From Melghirimyces thermohalophilus (GTDB lineage Bacteria > Bacillota > Bacilli > Thermoactinomycetales > DSM-45169), in the NCBI RefSeq assembly GCF_900102685.1, contig NZ_FMZA01000004.1:62001-126000 (forward strand): a stretch of DNA of 64,000 bases, written 5' to 3'. The notes under the pieces are model-generated. The model was not told the DNA's origin. It saw only the letters and a program-made list of their open reading frames with translations, and did no database searches. The position numbers and the translations under genes were made by a program. This document shows, in pieces, positions 1 to 9,199 of this stretch. Each line of letters starts with the position of its first letter. Within the stretch, counting starts at the first letter, position 1.

Positions 1-197
1 TCTGCCTGCGTTATATTTTTGAAGGATTTCCCATATCCAGTGGAGAAGAGGCTTACCAGCGATAAAGATCAGCTATCCTCATGGCCCGTTCCGCTGCTGC
101 CACAGGAACCCACCCTCCCGGCATTTGCCGTTAAGCCGCGGCATAAAAAGGAAGACACGCTCATACCCATGTACAAACACCGCCGGGAGGTGCACTG

Positions 198-605
198 ATG
201 AAACAGCAACAGCAGTCCAATATAGGTGAATCCACCCGCCCCTATTTGCGATCCCCGCTGCTCACGGGAGTCACTGTCGTCTTGGGAACGGTTTTGGTCG
301 GATCGGTTCTGACGACGCTGCTCCTCCGTTTCACAGGAATCGCGGAAGCTTCCCTCCCTTATTTTACTTACGCCATCAATGGCATCGCTCTTCTGTCCGG
401 AGGATGGATGGCCGGAAGACGAGCCGGTCAGAAGGGATGGATGTACGGGGGAATCACAGGGATCCTGTATGTTCTTATTGTGCTGATCATCGGTTTTCTG
501 GCTTTTGACGCCACGATGCGAGTACAGCCCTTCCTTTTTACCGTTTGCGCAACTGGGCTGAGCGCCTTGGGGGGAATTTTCGGTGTCAACACCGACCCAC
601 GCTGA
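198..605 (+). CDS. YrzE-like four-helix membrane protein (TIGR04086 family)
   Basis: Small integral membrane protein of 135 residues with about four hydrophobic segments (roughly residues 22-45, 52-68, 82-100 and 108-130) and a Gly-rich loop SGGWMAGRRAGQKGW between helices 2 and 3. The pattern fits the TIGR04086/YrzE family, which in Bacillus also lies beside yajC and tgt; the function is unknown. The ATG is preceded by GGGAGGTG at good spacing. A hairpin terminator follows, so it is probably the last gene of a unit entering from the left. Family recognised from helix pattern, length and neighbourhood only. Confidence 0.75.
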   Translation: MKQQQQSNIGESTRPYLRSPLLTGVTVVLGTVLVGSVLTTLLLRFTGIAEASLPYFTYAINGIALLSGGWMAGRRAGQKGWMYGGITGILYVLIVLIIGFLAFDATMRVQPFLFTVCATGLSALGGIFGVNTDPR

Positions 606-660
606 TGCTCATGATTCAACACACGGCTTTTGTGGAACTCTTTTCTTACAAAAACCATCC

Positions 661-697
661 GCTTCGGTTTTCCTCTTTAAGCCGAAGCCTTTCTTTT
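661..697 (+). terminator. Intrinsic terminator after the YrzE-like gene
   Basis: Stem GCTTCGG/CCGAAGC with a loop of about 13 bases, followed by CTTTCTTTT. It separates the YrzE-like gene from the PAP2 gene. Confidence 0.7.
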
Positions 698-731
698 ATG
701 CCGAACCTTATTCAGCCAAGTAGTGTGAGCC

Positions 732-1607
732 GTGTTTCAATCCACCATCACCCTGCTGGCTGCCAGTCTCATCACGTTCCTGGTCATTCTGTTTTACTGT
801 CTCCGGCAAAATCCCTTCCCGGTAATCATCGCCTGTACCCGGGATCTGGTGCGCCATCGGCTGATGCTGTTTCACCTTCTCGGCGGGAGCAGTATCCTGG
901 TTATGAACAAGCTGGAATTGATGTTGGAACCGGAACTGAGGGAAGAAGTCAACGATTGGACCGCGTATATCCGGGCCTTCGAGGAAAACGTCACCCCGCT
1001 GGTTCAGGAAATGTTTCAGCATCCGATGCTGACCCAGGTGACGACCTTTTTCTATGTGGTCGTGTTTAGTGTGCTGATGTTTGTCTCCCTTCTCGTTTAT
1101 CATCGCGAAGGAGATTTCCGTTCTTGGTATGCCCTGGTCTACGGGATCAGTTGCAATTACTTTTTGGCGATTCCCTTTTTCCTATTCGCCCCTGTTATGG
1201 AAGCATGGACAAGCCATCCGGACATCCAGTTTTTGATACCTGAGGTGTATCCGCGGTTTGAGCTAGAGTACCGCTACTTCTCCGGCATGGACAACTCCTT
1301 TCCCAGTCTCCACACATCGATTTCGGTGACAATGGCGATGATCGCCCTTCATTCCGAAAACCGAAGGCTGGCCGGGGTCAGCCTCTTGTCGGCAGGTGTG
1401 ATCTTATTGTCCATCCTGTATTTGGGGATCCACTGGTGGGTCGATCTGATCGGAGGATTCGTCCTGGCTTCCATCAGTGTCGGACTTGCCTTCCGTTTGG
1501 GGGTGCTACCGCTGGGAAGTCATCAACTGAAACTACGTGCCCACAGAAAAAACCTCGGAACCTATGTGCCACCTTCCCTGATCGTACCGCTGTTGGATCG
1601 AAAGTAG
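732..1607 (+). CDS. PAP2-superfamily phosphatase, inositol-phosphotransferase-like
   Basis: Polytopic membrane protein of 291 residues carrying the PAP2 signatures: FPSLHTS (about residues 197-203) and YLGIHWWVDLIGG (about 231-243), with the His and Asp of the catalytic triad. The RYFSGMDNSFPSLHTS and GIHWWVD wording resembles the AUR1/IPC-synthase-like branch rather than the undecaprenyl-pyrophosphatase BcrC branch. Such enzymes hydrolyse or transfer a lipid-linked phosphate at the membrane face. The substrate cannot be read from sequence. GTG start with a weak ribosome site; upstream terminator implies its own promoter. Convergent with yajC. Confidence 0.75.
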   Translation: MFQSTITLLAASLITFLVILFYCLRQNPFPVIIACTRDLVRHRLMLFHLLGGSSILVMNKLELMLEPELREEVNDWTAYIRAFEENVTPLVQEMFQHPMLTQVTTFFYVVVFSVLMFVSLLVYHREGDFRSWYALVYGISCNYFLAIPFFLFAPVMEAWTSHPDIQFLIPEVYPRFELEYRYFSGMDNSFPSLHTSISVTMAMIALHSENRRLAGVSLLSAGVILLSILYLGIHWWVDLIGGFVLASISVGLAFRLGVLPLGSHQLKLRAHRKNLGTYVPPSLIVPLLDRK

Positions 1608-1639
1608 AGAAACATCGTTTGTACAGATGCTAAAAGCAA

Positions 1640-1670
1640 GCAAAGAAAAAGACGGGCCAGAAAGGCCCGC
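1640..1670 (-). terminator. Intrinsic terminator of the yajC end
   Basis: On the minus strand CGGGCC-TTTCT-GGCCCG is followed by TCTTTTTCTTTG. It closes the ruv-queA-tgt-yajC block. Confidence 0.75.
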
Positions 1671-1678
1671 CTGTTGGC

Positions 1679-1978
1679 TCAGCTGTTGTTCTCCTTTTGC
1701 TCCTCTTTATCTCCGTCCTGGTTAACGACAGCGTTCACAGCGGAACGTTCAAACACCAAGCGAGATTGATCGTTCACCTTCAAGGTGACGCGGTCATCGG
1801 TAAGATCCATGATCGTACCATGTAAACCGCCGATGGTAACCACCTTATCCCCCTTTTTCAAGCCGGCCAGCATCGCGTTACGCTCCTTGTTACGCTTCTG
1901 CTGAGGACGAATCAGCAGGAAATAGAAAACGGCGAGAATAATGATCAGCGGCAGGAATTGGGCTAATGCTGCTTCCAT
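1679..1978 (-). CDS. yajC: Sec translocase accessory subunit YajC
   Basis: Single N-terminal transmembrane helix (FLPLIIILAVFYFLLIRPQQKR) followed by the cytoplasmic YajC domain with KKGDKVVTIGGLHGTI, ending in an acidic tail. YajC associates with SecDF-YidC and is non-essential. About 99 residues, usual for the family. I start it at the ATG at 1978, seven bases after an AGGAGG; a TTG one codon upstream is also in frame but only four bases from the Shine-Dalgarno. It directly follows tgt, the common Firmicute pairing, and ends at a terminator. Confidence 0.93.
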   Translation of the reverse strand: MEAALAQFLPLIIILAVFYFLLIRPQQKRNKERNAMLAGLKKGDKVVTIGGLHGTIMDLTDDRVTLKVNDQSRLVFERSAVNAVVNQDGDKEEQKENNS

Positions 1979-2007
1979 CAAACATCCTCCTATCTAAATG
2001 TTTTTCA

Positions 2008-3156
<1,149 letters not shown>

Positions 3157-3215
3157 CTACTCATTCCATTATACCTGAAGTGGCGGAGCGGATAAACGAT
3201 AACTTGACACAAACG

Positions 3216-4247
3216 TCAAAGAATCAACATCGCATCCCCGAAACTGAAGAAACGGTATCGTTCGGAAACCGCTGTCCGGTAGGCTTCCAGCATCAACTCC
3301 CGGGAGGCAAAAGCAGAGACGAGCATGAGCAGCGTCGATTTGGGCAAGTGGAAATTGGTCAGCAGGGTGTCCACGACCCGGAAGGGGAAGCCGGGATAGA
3401 TAAAGATATCCGTCCATCCCCGGGTTGCTCGCACCTCACCATGTTCCCTGGCAACGCTCTCCAAGGTGCGTACCGAGGTGGTTCCGACGGCTACCACCCG
3501 GTTCCCCCTCTCTTTCGCCTTTTGGATGGCTGTCGCAGACACCTCGGATACCTCGTAAAATTCCGCATGCATTTGATGCTCCTCCACGTTCTCCGCAGTC
3601 ACCGGGCGGAAGGTGCCCAATCCGACGTGCAAGGTGATCGGAACGATCTCTACACCCTTTTCTTTGGCTTGCTCCAGCAACTCCCGGGTGAAATGGAGCC
3701 CGGCGGTGGGGGCAGCGGCAGAACCGACTTCACGGGAGTATACGGTTTGATACCGTTCCGGCTCGTCCAGCTGCTTTCGGATGTATGGTGGCAGCGGCAT
3801 CTCTCCTAACTTGTCCAACAATCGCTCCAAATCAGAGGTGTTGTAGTGGAGACGAAACACCCGGCCTCCAGCTGCTTCGGTTTTTTCCTCCGCCACCGCT
3901 GTTAGATCCCCCTCCCCGAAGTGAACGATCGTCCCTTCCCTGATCCGTTTCGCCGGTTTTACCAAGGATTCCCAGCGATCCTCACCCAGAGGGTTTAACA
4001 GCAGCAGCTCGATGCGGGCTCCGGTCCCTTCCTTGGTTCCGATCAGGCGAGCGGGGCGGACTCGGGTATCGTTTAATACCAGCACATCCCCCGCTCCTAA
4101 GTAATCCAGGATATCAGGAAAGCGGCGGTGTTGGATTTTTTCTGTTTCCCGATCCACCACCATCAACCGCGATGCGCTTCGTTCCTCTGTCGGCTCTTGA
4201 GCGATCAAGTCTTCTGGCAACGGATAATCAAACATCGAAACATCCAT
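3216..4247 (-). CDS. queA: S-adenosylmethionine:tRNA ribosyltransferase-isomerase
   Basis: Transfers and isomerises the ribosyl moiety of SAM onto preQ1-tRNA to make epoxyqueuosine, the step after Tgt. Typical family blocks are visible: the N-terminal [38 protein letters not shown], the central [10 protein letters not shown] and VGLGTFRPV, and the C-terminal [17 protein letters not shown] place the start at the ATG at 4247, preceded by AAAGGACG at slightly long spacing; an in-frame GTG at 4271 lacks a ribosome site and lies next to the upstream terminator. About 343 residues, normal length. Confidence 0.95.
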   Translation of the reverse strand: MDVSMFDYPLPEDLIAQEPTEERSASRLMVVDRETEKIQHRRFPDILDYLGAGDVLVLNDTRVRPARLIGTKEGTGARIELLLLNPLGEDRWESLVKPAKRIREGTIVHFGEGDLTAVAEEKTEAAGGRVFRLHYNTSDLERLLDKLGEMPLPPYIRKQLDEPERYQTVYSREVGSAAAPTAGLHFTRELLEQAKEKGVEIVPITLHVGLGTFRPVTAENVEEHQMHAEFYEVSEVSATAIQKAKERGNRVVAVGTTSVRTLESVAREHGEVRATRGWTDIFIYPGFPFRVVDTLLTNFHLPKSTLLMLVSAFASRELMLEAYRTAVSERYRFFSFGDAMLIL

Positions 4248-4272
4248 AAAATAGAATTCGTCCTTTCTCACA

Positions 4273-4303
4273 GGAAAAAAGCCCGTCCCTCACCGGAACA
4301 GGC
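4273..4303 (-). terminator. Terminator overlapping the end of the DUF2905 gene
   Basis: On the minus strand a nine-pair stem GCCTGTTCC/GGGACGGGC with loop GGTGA is followed directly by TTTTTT. The left arm includes the last codons of the DUF2905 gene, and the T-run ends just before queA. It probably reduces transcription from ruv into queA-tgt-yajC. Confidence 0.75.
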
Positions 4304-4508
4304 GAAATAGGTATAAAATTAGTGACAACACCACACTGATCACGATGCTGGTCACAATGGGAAAATAAAATTTGAAGTTCTCTCGTTCAACCACAATATC
4401 TCCCGGCAGCCGTCCCAGGTTGAACAGCCGGCCGCCAAAGTGCCAGACCAAGCCGACCGCCAGCAGAACGGCTCCCATGAAGATCAGCATTTTCGGGATC
4501 GGACTCAT
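4290..4508 (-). CDS. DUF2905 two-helix membrane protein
   Basis: 72-residue protein with two transmembrane helices flanking the family core [20 protein letters not shown]; the second helix is [22 protein letters not shown]. Function unknown. Its ATG overlaps the ruvB stop by four bases, so it is translationally coupled to ruvB, an arrangement seen in many Bacillales. A terminator hairpin uses its last codons. Confidence 0.85.
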   Translation of the reverse strand: MSPIPKMLIFMGAVLLAVGLVWHFGGRLFNLGRLPGDIVVERENFKFYFPIVTSIVISVVLSLILYLFRLFR

Positions 4509-5503
4509 TTTGGCATTTCCACCCCAAAGTGTTGATAGCAGCGCGGTGTCACCATTCGGCCCCGGGGGGTCCGTTGCAACAGGCCGGTCTGCATCAGATA
4601 AGGTTCATAAACATCTTCCACCGTATGGGCCTCTTCCCCGATGGTAGCCGCAATCGTCTCCAGCCCGACCGGACCGCCGCGAAAGTGCTCCATAATCGAT
4701 CGCAGGAGCTTGTGGTCCACTTCATCCAGTCCCAGTTTATCCACTTGGATCCGGTCCAATGCGTCCCGGGCGGTTTCCGCAGTGATCACGCCCTCCGCCT
4801 TCACCTGGACAAAATCGCGAACCCGCTTTAGCAGCCGGTTGGCCACCCGCGGGGTTCCACGCGCTCGGCAGGCAATCTCTTCGGCCCCGTCTTCCCGGAT
4901 GGCCACCCGCATCAGATCTGCCGCCCGCATCACAATCAGGGTTAGCTGTTCCTGGGTGTAATATTCCAAACGACTGACCACTCCAAACCGGTCCCGCAAC
5001 GGGGAAGAGAGGGAACCGGCTCGGGTAGTGGCCCCCACCAGAGTAAAGGGCGGCAGATCCAATCGGACCGAACGGGCGCTGGGCCCCTTTCCGATCACGA
5101 TATCCAGGGCAAAATCCTCCATCGCCGGATAAAGAACTTCCTCCACACTCCGGTTTAATCGGTGAATCTCGTCGATAAAGAGGAGATCCCCCTGCTCCAG
5201 ATTGGTCAGGATCGCTGCCAAATCCCCGGGTCGTTCGATGGCGGGGCCGGAGGTGGCCCGAACCTGCACCCCCATCTCGTTGGCGATAATGTGGGATAGG
5301 GTGGTTTTCCCCAACCCAGGAGGTCCGTACAGAAGCACGTGATCCAGCGAATCTCCCCGCATCCGGGCCGCTTCTATGTATACCTTCAGATTGTCTTTCA
5401 CCCGCGTCTGGCCGATATAATCATCCAGATATTTGGGGCGCAGGCTGAACTCCACCGGTTCGTCTTCCGCTGACAGATGGGAAGAGATGATCCGTTCATC
5501 CAT
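4505..5503 (-). CDS. ruvB: Holliday junction branch-migration helicase RuvB
   Basis: AAA+ motor that drives Holliday junction branch migration with RuvA. 332 residues from the start chosen here. Walker [11 protein letters not shown] near residues 59-68, Walker [11 protein letters not shown] near 107-116, sensor GATTRAG, arginine-finger region LRDRFG, and a C-terminal winged helix with TPRGR. The ATG at 5503 sits seven bases after AAGGGGGG and gives the usual MDERIISSH-type N-terminus; an upstream extension of 18 codons would overlap ruvA and is rejected. Confidence 0.97.
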   Translation of the reverse strand: MDERIISSHLSAEDEPVEFSLRPKYLDDYIGQTRVKDNLKVYIEAARMRGDSLDHVLLYGPPGLGKTTLSHIIANEMGVQVRATSGPAIERPGDLAAILTNLEQGDLLFIDEIHRLNRSVEEVLYPAMEDFALDIVIGKGPSARSVRLDLPPFTLVGATTRAGSLSSPLRDRFGVVSRLEYYTQEQLTLIVMRAADLMRVAIREDGAEEIACRARGTPRVANRLLKRVRDFVQVKAEGVITAETARDALDRIQVDKLGLDEVDHKLLRSIMEHFRGGPVGLETIAATIGEEAHTVEDVYEPYLMQTGLLQRTPRGRMVTPRCYQHFGVEMPK

Positions 5504-5517
5504 CCCGCATCCCCCCT

Positions 5518-6135
5518 TTAACTTTTCATGGAAAGTTGTAACGCGCGCCGGATCCATTCGTCGAGGTCAGGCTGACCATCCCCCCATCCCTCACGGGCAA
5601 GACGGACGGATTGGGCAGCTTCTTCCTCATTATAGCCCAGGGCCTTGAGCGCTTCAATCGCCTCCCGCTCCTGACCCCCTCCAGCTTCGGATATCCCCTT
5701 ATCCCCTTCAGAGGGGAGCCATCGTTGGGACCAACCCGCCTTTTCAAATTTATCCTTCAAGTCCAGCACCATGCGTTGGGCCGTTTTCTTCCCAATTCCC
5801 GGGAGTTTGGTGAGAAACTTGAGATTTTCCTGTTCCACGGCCTCCACCAGCCGCTCCGGTGAACCGGAACCGACGATGGACAACGCTCCCTTGGGTCCGA
5901 TTCCCGACACCTCCAACAACAGCCGAAACAGATCCCGAGTATCCCGTTCCTTAAAGCCGTATAACAGGTGGGCATCTTCCCGGACCACCTGGTGGGTATA
6001 TACCCGAACCCGGCTTCCCTCTTCCCACTCAAAGGGATTCGTACAATAAATCTGATAGCCGACACCCTCTGTTGTTTCCACAACGACGGCCTCCATCGTG
6101 TGATAAGCGACGGTTCCCTGGATGAAGTCGATCAC
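5518..6135 (-). CDS. ruvA: Holliday junction DNA-binding subunit RuvA
   Basis: Tetrameric junction-binding partner of RuvB. 205 residues: N-terminal OB-fold ([21 protein letters not shown]), two helix-hairpin-helix motifs ([18 protein letters not shown] and [19 protein letters not shown]) and a C-terminal RuvB-binding domain ([19 protein letters not shown]). GTG start overlapping the ruvC stop by four bases, with GAGGGAAGG just upstream. 14 bases separate it from ruvB. Confidence 0.97.
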   Translation of the reverse strand: MIDFIQGTVAYHTMEAVVVETTEGVGYQIYCTNPFEWEEGSRVRVYTHQVVREDAHLLYGFKERDTRDLFRLLLEVSGIGPKGALSIVGSGSPERLVEAVEQENLKFLTKLPGIGKKTAQRMVLDLKDKFEKAGWSQRWLPSEGDKGISEAGGGQEREAIEALKALGYNEEEAAQSVRLAREGWGDGQPDLDEWIRRALQLSMKS

Positions 6136-6638
6136 AAGCCTTCCCTCCCCTGTCCAATCCGCTTGGAAAAGGTGGTGGAATGTGCCTGGCAGATAGCCAC
6201 ACCCAGGGCGTCAGCCACATCGTCGGGCTTCGGGATCTCCGGCAAGTTGAGCAACATCCGCACCATCTCCTGGATTTGCCGTTTCTGGGCCTGTCCGTAC
6301 CCAACCACCGCCATCTTCACTTGCAGCGGGGTATATTCGGTGATCATAGCTCCCGTTTCCTCCGCCGCCAACATCACGACCCCCCGGGCCTGACCCACGG
6401 CAAAGGCGGTGGTGACGTTCCGATTAAAAAACAGCTTCTCAATCGCTACCACTTCCGGTTGAAACCGCGAAAACAATTGCGTCGCCGCATCGTAAATCTG
6501 TTTGAGCCGGGTCGCTGTCGGCAGGCCCGCCTCGGTCTGAATGCTGCCGTAATCCACCGGCTTGAGGCGATTACCGCGTTGGTCGATCACCCCGTAACCG
6601 ACAATGGCGATCCCCGGATCAATCCCCAAAATCCGCAC
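6132..6638 (-). CDS. ruvC: Holliday junction resolvase RuvC
   Basis: RNase H-fold endonuclease that cuts Holliday junctions. Acidic active-site residues are in place: Asp7 (ILGIDPG), Glu67 (AIEKLFF), and Asp140/Asp143 (PDDVADALG). Starting at the GTG at 6638, spaced five bases after GGAGGAG, gives the canonical N-terminus MRILGIDPG; a longer in-frame version adds eight atypical residues. First gene of the ruvC-ruvA-ruvB-DUF2905 operon, divergent from the lipoprotein gene. Confidence 0.96.
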   Translation of the reverse strand: MRILGIDPGIAIVGYGVIDQRGNRLKPVDYGSIQTEAGLPTATRLKQIYDAATQLFSRFQPEVVAIEKLFFNRNVTTAFAVGQARGVVMLAAEETGAMITEYTPLQVKMAVVGYGQAQKRQIQEMVRMLLNLPEIPKPDDVADALGVAICQAHSTTFSKRIGQGREGL

Positions 6639-6788
6639 GTTTTCTCCTCCCCATCCGAACACCTATTCTCTTTGGGAACTGATCAATTATATCACAATTT
6701 ACGCCCGATTTTGGGAGAATCTTGTCGCATGAAACCCATCCGAACAGCAAATGATGAAAAGAGAACGAACACGGGGAGTGTCTTGGAT

Positions 6789-7262
6789 ATGATGAAACAT
6801 TTTTACCTGCTGATCCTCGGCGCCGGTTTGATGTTGTATACGGCTGGATGTGGCGACAATGCTCTCAATGGATCGGAACAAGCCGCTGTCGATTTTTATA
6901 AAGAAGTGTGGGTGGAAGGGGACACCAACCACTCCCAGGGTATGCTGGATCACGTTTCTGAATCCGATGATCTGCAGTGGCGGGTGGAGCAGACAACCTC
7001 TGCGGAACGAAAAAATCCTCCCATCATGGTGACGGTCTCACCTACAGACTCGCAAATGTTTGAAAAAACGATCCTGATCCACCGCCCCTCGGACAAGAGG
7101 GATTTCAAAGTTCGTGTCCGCCGTACGAACGGCCGTTGGCGCGTGACCAAGTTTGAACAGAATTACGACAAACAGCGGGGCGGCTATATCAACAATGATG
7201 CTTATCAACGTTATCAAGAGGAATATCCGGCTCTCACTTGGAAGCGGGTGGAGCAGCCATAA
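6789..7262 (+). CDS. Uncharacterised lipoprotein
   Basis: 157 residues with a lipoprotein signal: MMKHFYLLILGAGLMLYTAGC, the lipobox TAGC giving a predicted acylated Cys at about residue 21. The mature part is hydrophilic, begins like small NTF2/DUF4878-type lipoproteins (EQAAVDFYKEVWVEGD) and ends in RTNGRWRVTKFEQNY, but I cannot assign a family. I start it at the ATG at 6789 because this gives a normal short n-region; an ATG at 6729 would add 20 polar residues. It holds the place next to ruvC occupied by bofC in Bacillus, but shows no likeness to BofC. Confidence 0.75.
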   Translation: MMKHFYLLILGAGLMLYTAGCGDNALNGSEQAAVDFYKEVWVEGDTNHSQGMLDHVSESDDLQWRVEQTTSAERKNPPIMVTVSPTDSQMFEKTILIHRPSDKRDFKVRVRRTNGRWRVTKFEQNYDKQRGGYINNDAYQRYQEEYPALTWKRVEQP

Positions 7263-7307
7263 ATCAGCCGTTTTCGGTGTATAAAATACCGCTGTAGAAA
7301 CGATAAC

Positions 7308-7608
7308 ATGCTCATCGTATCGATTCAGCACTTCAACAAGCCCAATACGCGCTGCAACAGATTCGCCAGATCGGCCAGCAACTGCAACAACAAGAATTGT
7401 AAAACACCTGGCAGTTCCAATAACTTCGGTTTCCAGGAACAACAGGCCGCCCAACAACTCCAGCAGGTACAACAGATGGCCCAATCAGGTGCAAACGTTC
7501 AATGCCCAACCCCAGACGTAGACGGCGACACAAAATGTTCTGCCGGCCTACAGCCAGACCAACGCTCAGGAAGTACGCCAACAAATTCAACCATCGCAAG
7601 CCTCCTGA
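7308..7608 (+). pseudogene. Decayed Gln-rich coiled-coil gene spread over three frames
   Basis: Three successive reading frames each hold a Gln-rich, helix-like piece: 7322-7402 reads DSALQQAQYALQQIRQIGQQ and on, ending in a stop; 7428-7503 reads GFQEQQAAQQLQQVQQMAQS and on; 7534-7608 reads NVLPAYSQTNAQEVRQQIQP and on, ending in TGA. Each piece is closed or out of frame with the next, as if frameshifts had broken one short coiled-coil protein. A good terminator begins six bases after the last stop, so the unit once had a defined 3' end. The protein family is not recognised; small Gln-rich spore or surface proteins are possible. Confidence 0.55.
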
Positions 7609-7613
7609 TGCCC

Positions 7614-7649
7614 CGAAGAAGAATCCGACCGCGGGTCGGCTTCTTCTTT
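7614..7649 (+). terminator. Terminator after the decayed Gln-rich gene
   Basis: GAAGAAG-AAT-CCGACC pairs with GGTCGG-CTTCTTC around a GCG loop, then TTTAA. It may also serve the convergent DUF2512 gene. Confidence 0.7.
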
Positions 7650-7653
7650 AATG

Positions 7654-8016
7654 TTAAAACACCCGCTTTAACACCTTTTTCCGGTAATAGACATGGACCC
7701 CCCATTCCACTAAAGCAACAAAGGCCGCCCCTGCCAGGAAAAAGGAGAAATTGATCAAGGACCATTCCATCTGGTACAACCAGTTCCCTGTCCATCCGAT
7801 CACCAGGAGTGCAAACAAAAAGTCCGCCAGGGATAACGTGAGGTTATGGAGATGGGGCAGCGCCCACCATTCCCCGATCACGTATCCTACCACGGTAAAA
7901 ATCAGGCTGATCACGCCTAAGGCGGTCCAGTTCAGTCTAACCACCCAAGTCAACGCGATCAGCAAACCTACATAGATTGTTACAAACTTTGCCACCAAAA
8001 TCCTGAAATGAATCAT
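7654..8016 (-). CDS. DUF2512 (YndM-like) membrane protein
   Basis: 120 residues with four hydrophobic helices: FVTIYVGLLIALTWVV, ALGVISLIFTVVGYVIGEWW, LADFLFALLVIGWTGNWLY and LINFSFFLAGAAFVALVEWGV. Length and layout match DUF2512 (B. subtilis YndM), function unknown. The ATG at 8016 follows GGGGGAGG closely; an upstream in-frame ATG would add 34 Arg-rich residues with no ribosome site and is rejected. Confidence 0.75.
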   Translation of the reverse strand: MIHFRILVAKFVTIYVGLLIALTWVVRLNWTALGVISLIFTVVGYVIGEWWALPHLHNLTLSLADFLFALLVIGWTGNWLYQMEWSLINFSFFLAGAAFVALVEWGVHVYYRKKVLKRVF

Positions 8017-8094
8017 CCGCCTCCCCCTTCGCCTCCTTCGACTCCATCCTTCCCCCCTCTGTTTTATACGATACCCTGTCCCGCAAGTGAGGGA

Positions 8095-8123
8095 TTGACA
8101 GATCTTCCATCCCCACATACAAT
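8095..8123 (+). promoter_or_regulatory. Sigma-A-like promoter for feoAB
   Basis: TTGACA, 17-base spacer, TACAAT. The roughly 100-base leader contains an AAGTTT/AAACTT inverted repeat (about 8135-8157) and an AT-rich stretch near 8190. No clear Fur box was found. Confidence 0.65.
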
Positions 8124-8228
8124 ACCTTTAAGCCATAAGTTTGCATAAGGGAAACTTTAATTCTGTGGAGCAAAATTTATTGTCTTATAAAATAATGATG
8201 AACCAAGACAAAAAGGAGGGCGCAATGG

Positions 8229-8474
8229 ATGTCTGCAGAAATCTCCTTATCAAGAGCCCAACCAGGGCAAACATTACGCATCCGGCGCATGAGCTTGACA
8301 GGAAACGCGCGCTATCGCTTGTTGGATTTGGGATTTGTCCCCGGTGCAACGGTGGATGTGCTGCAAAAAAGCCCGCTGGGTGACCCGATCGCCTTTCGGG
8401 TCCGCCACACCACAATCGCTTTGCGTCGGGAGGAGTACGGACATATTTTTGGTGAGATCATCAGGAGGGGATAA
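8229..8474 (+). CDS. feoA: Ferrous iron transport protein FeoA
   Basis: 81-residue SH3-like protein: LSRAQPGQTLRIRRMSLTGN at the start, then RLLDLGFVPGATVDVLQKSPLGDPIAFRV, the typical FeoA/DtxR-C-terminal core. FeoA is a cytoplasmic partner needed for FeoB-mediated Fe(II) uptake. AGGAGG lies nine bases before the ATG. It is two bases upstream of the FeoB GTPase gene, so it is the first gene of a three-gene feo operon. Confidence 0.93.
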   Translation: MSAEISLSRAQPGQTLRIRRMSLTGNARYRLLDLGFVPGATVDVLQKSPLGDPIAFRVRHTTIALRREEYGHIFGEIIRRG

Positions 8475-8476
8475 AA

Positions 8477-9199
8477 GTGGACGGATGGAACCGTTGCCGA
8501 ATTGCACTGGTCGGAAACCCCAACACTGGAAAAAGCACGTTGTTTAATGCCTTAACCGGCCTGCGCCAGCATACCGGAAACTGGCCGGGAAAAACGGTGG
8601 TACATGCTGAGGGGGCATACCGTTTCAAGGGGATGACCCACACCCTGATCGATCTTCCCGGAACCTATTCTCTCGACGCCAACTCCACGGATGAAGAAGT
8701 AACCCGGGACGTGCTCCTCTTTAACCCACCTGACGTTACCGTCGTTGTACTGGATGCCACTTGCCTGGAACGAAATCTGAACCTCGCGCTGCAAGTGTTG
8801 GAACTGTCCCGCCGAGTGGTGATTTGCCTCAATCTGATCGATGAAGCCCGCCGAAAAGGAATTCGGATCGATCACCATGGCTTATCTAAACGGCTGGGTG
8901 TCCCAGTGGTCAAAACCTCGGCCCGAGACGGACAGGGGCTAACCCAATTGAAACAAACTGTGCGTCAGATGGTGCTGGAGGAGATGGAACCTCGCCCCCT
9001 CAGAATCCGATACAGCGATAAAATGGAGCAAAAGATCGAGGAGATCACACCGGGGCTTGAACGCGCGTTGGGAGAGCAGTTTCCGATTCGTTGGATCGCC
9101 TTGCGTCTGTTAGAGGGAGATCAGCTGTTGATCGACGCACTCAAAAAACGGATCGAACAGGAGGACACATCCAATGACTTCCACCCGATGGAAGCATAA
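8477..9199 (+). CDS. feoB: FeoB GTPase half of a split ferrous iron transporter
   Basis: 240 residues covering only the soluble N-terminal part of FeoB. G1 is GNPNTGKST (13-21), G3 DLPGTYSLD, and G4 reads NLIDEA rather than the usual NMMDEA; G5 is TSARDGQG. A helical guanine-dissociation-inhibitor-like region follows and then a stop. The membrane part is a separate gene in another frame, overlapping by 26 bases. GTG start three bases after the feoA stop. The missing membrane domain is present next door, so the transporter is probably assembled from two polypeptides. Confidence 0.92.
   Translation: MDGWNRCRIALVGNPNTGKSTLFNALTGLRQHTGNWPGKTVVHAEGAYRFKGMTHTLIDLPGTYSLDANSTDEEVTRDVLLFNPPDVTVVVLDATCLERNLNLALQVLELSRRVVICLNLIDEARRKGIRIDHHGLSKRLGVPVVKTSARDGQGLTQLKQTVRQMVLEEMEPRPLRIRYSDKMEQKIEEITPGLERALGEQFPIRWIALRLLEGDQLLIDALKKRIEQEDTSNDFHPMEA

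Noticed and set aside
1-65. Possible C-terminal end of an upstream plus-strand gene (frame reading CLRYIFEGFPISSGEEAYQR and a stop)
   Set aside because: Only 20 codons are visible and no family motif can be recognised; another frame is also open through to 198. Not enough to annotate.
6180-7262. Long plus-strand frame of 360 codons across ruvC and the lipoprotein
   Set aside because: Its first half is the antisense shadow of ruvC; only the part from 6789, with a lipoprotein signal and ribosome site, is gene-like.
8150-8215. Fur box before feoA
   Set aside because: The AT-rich stretch near 8190 matches only part of the 19-base Fur consensus; too weak to call.
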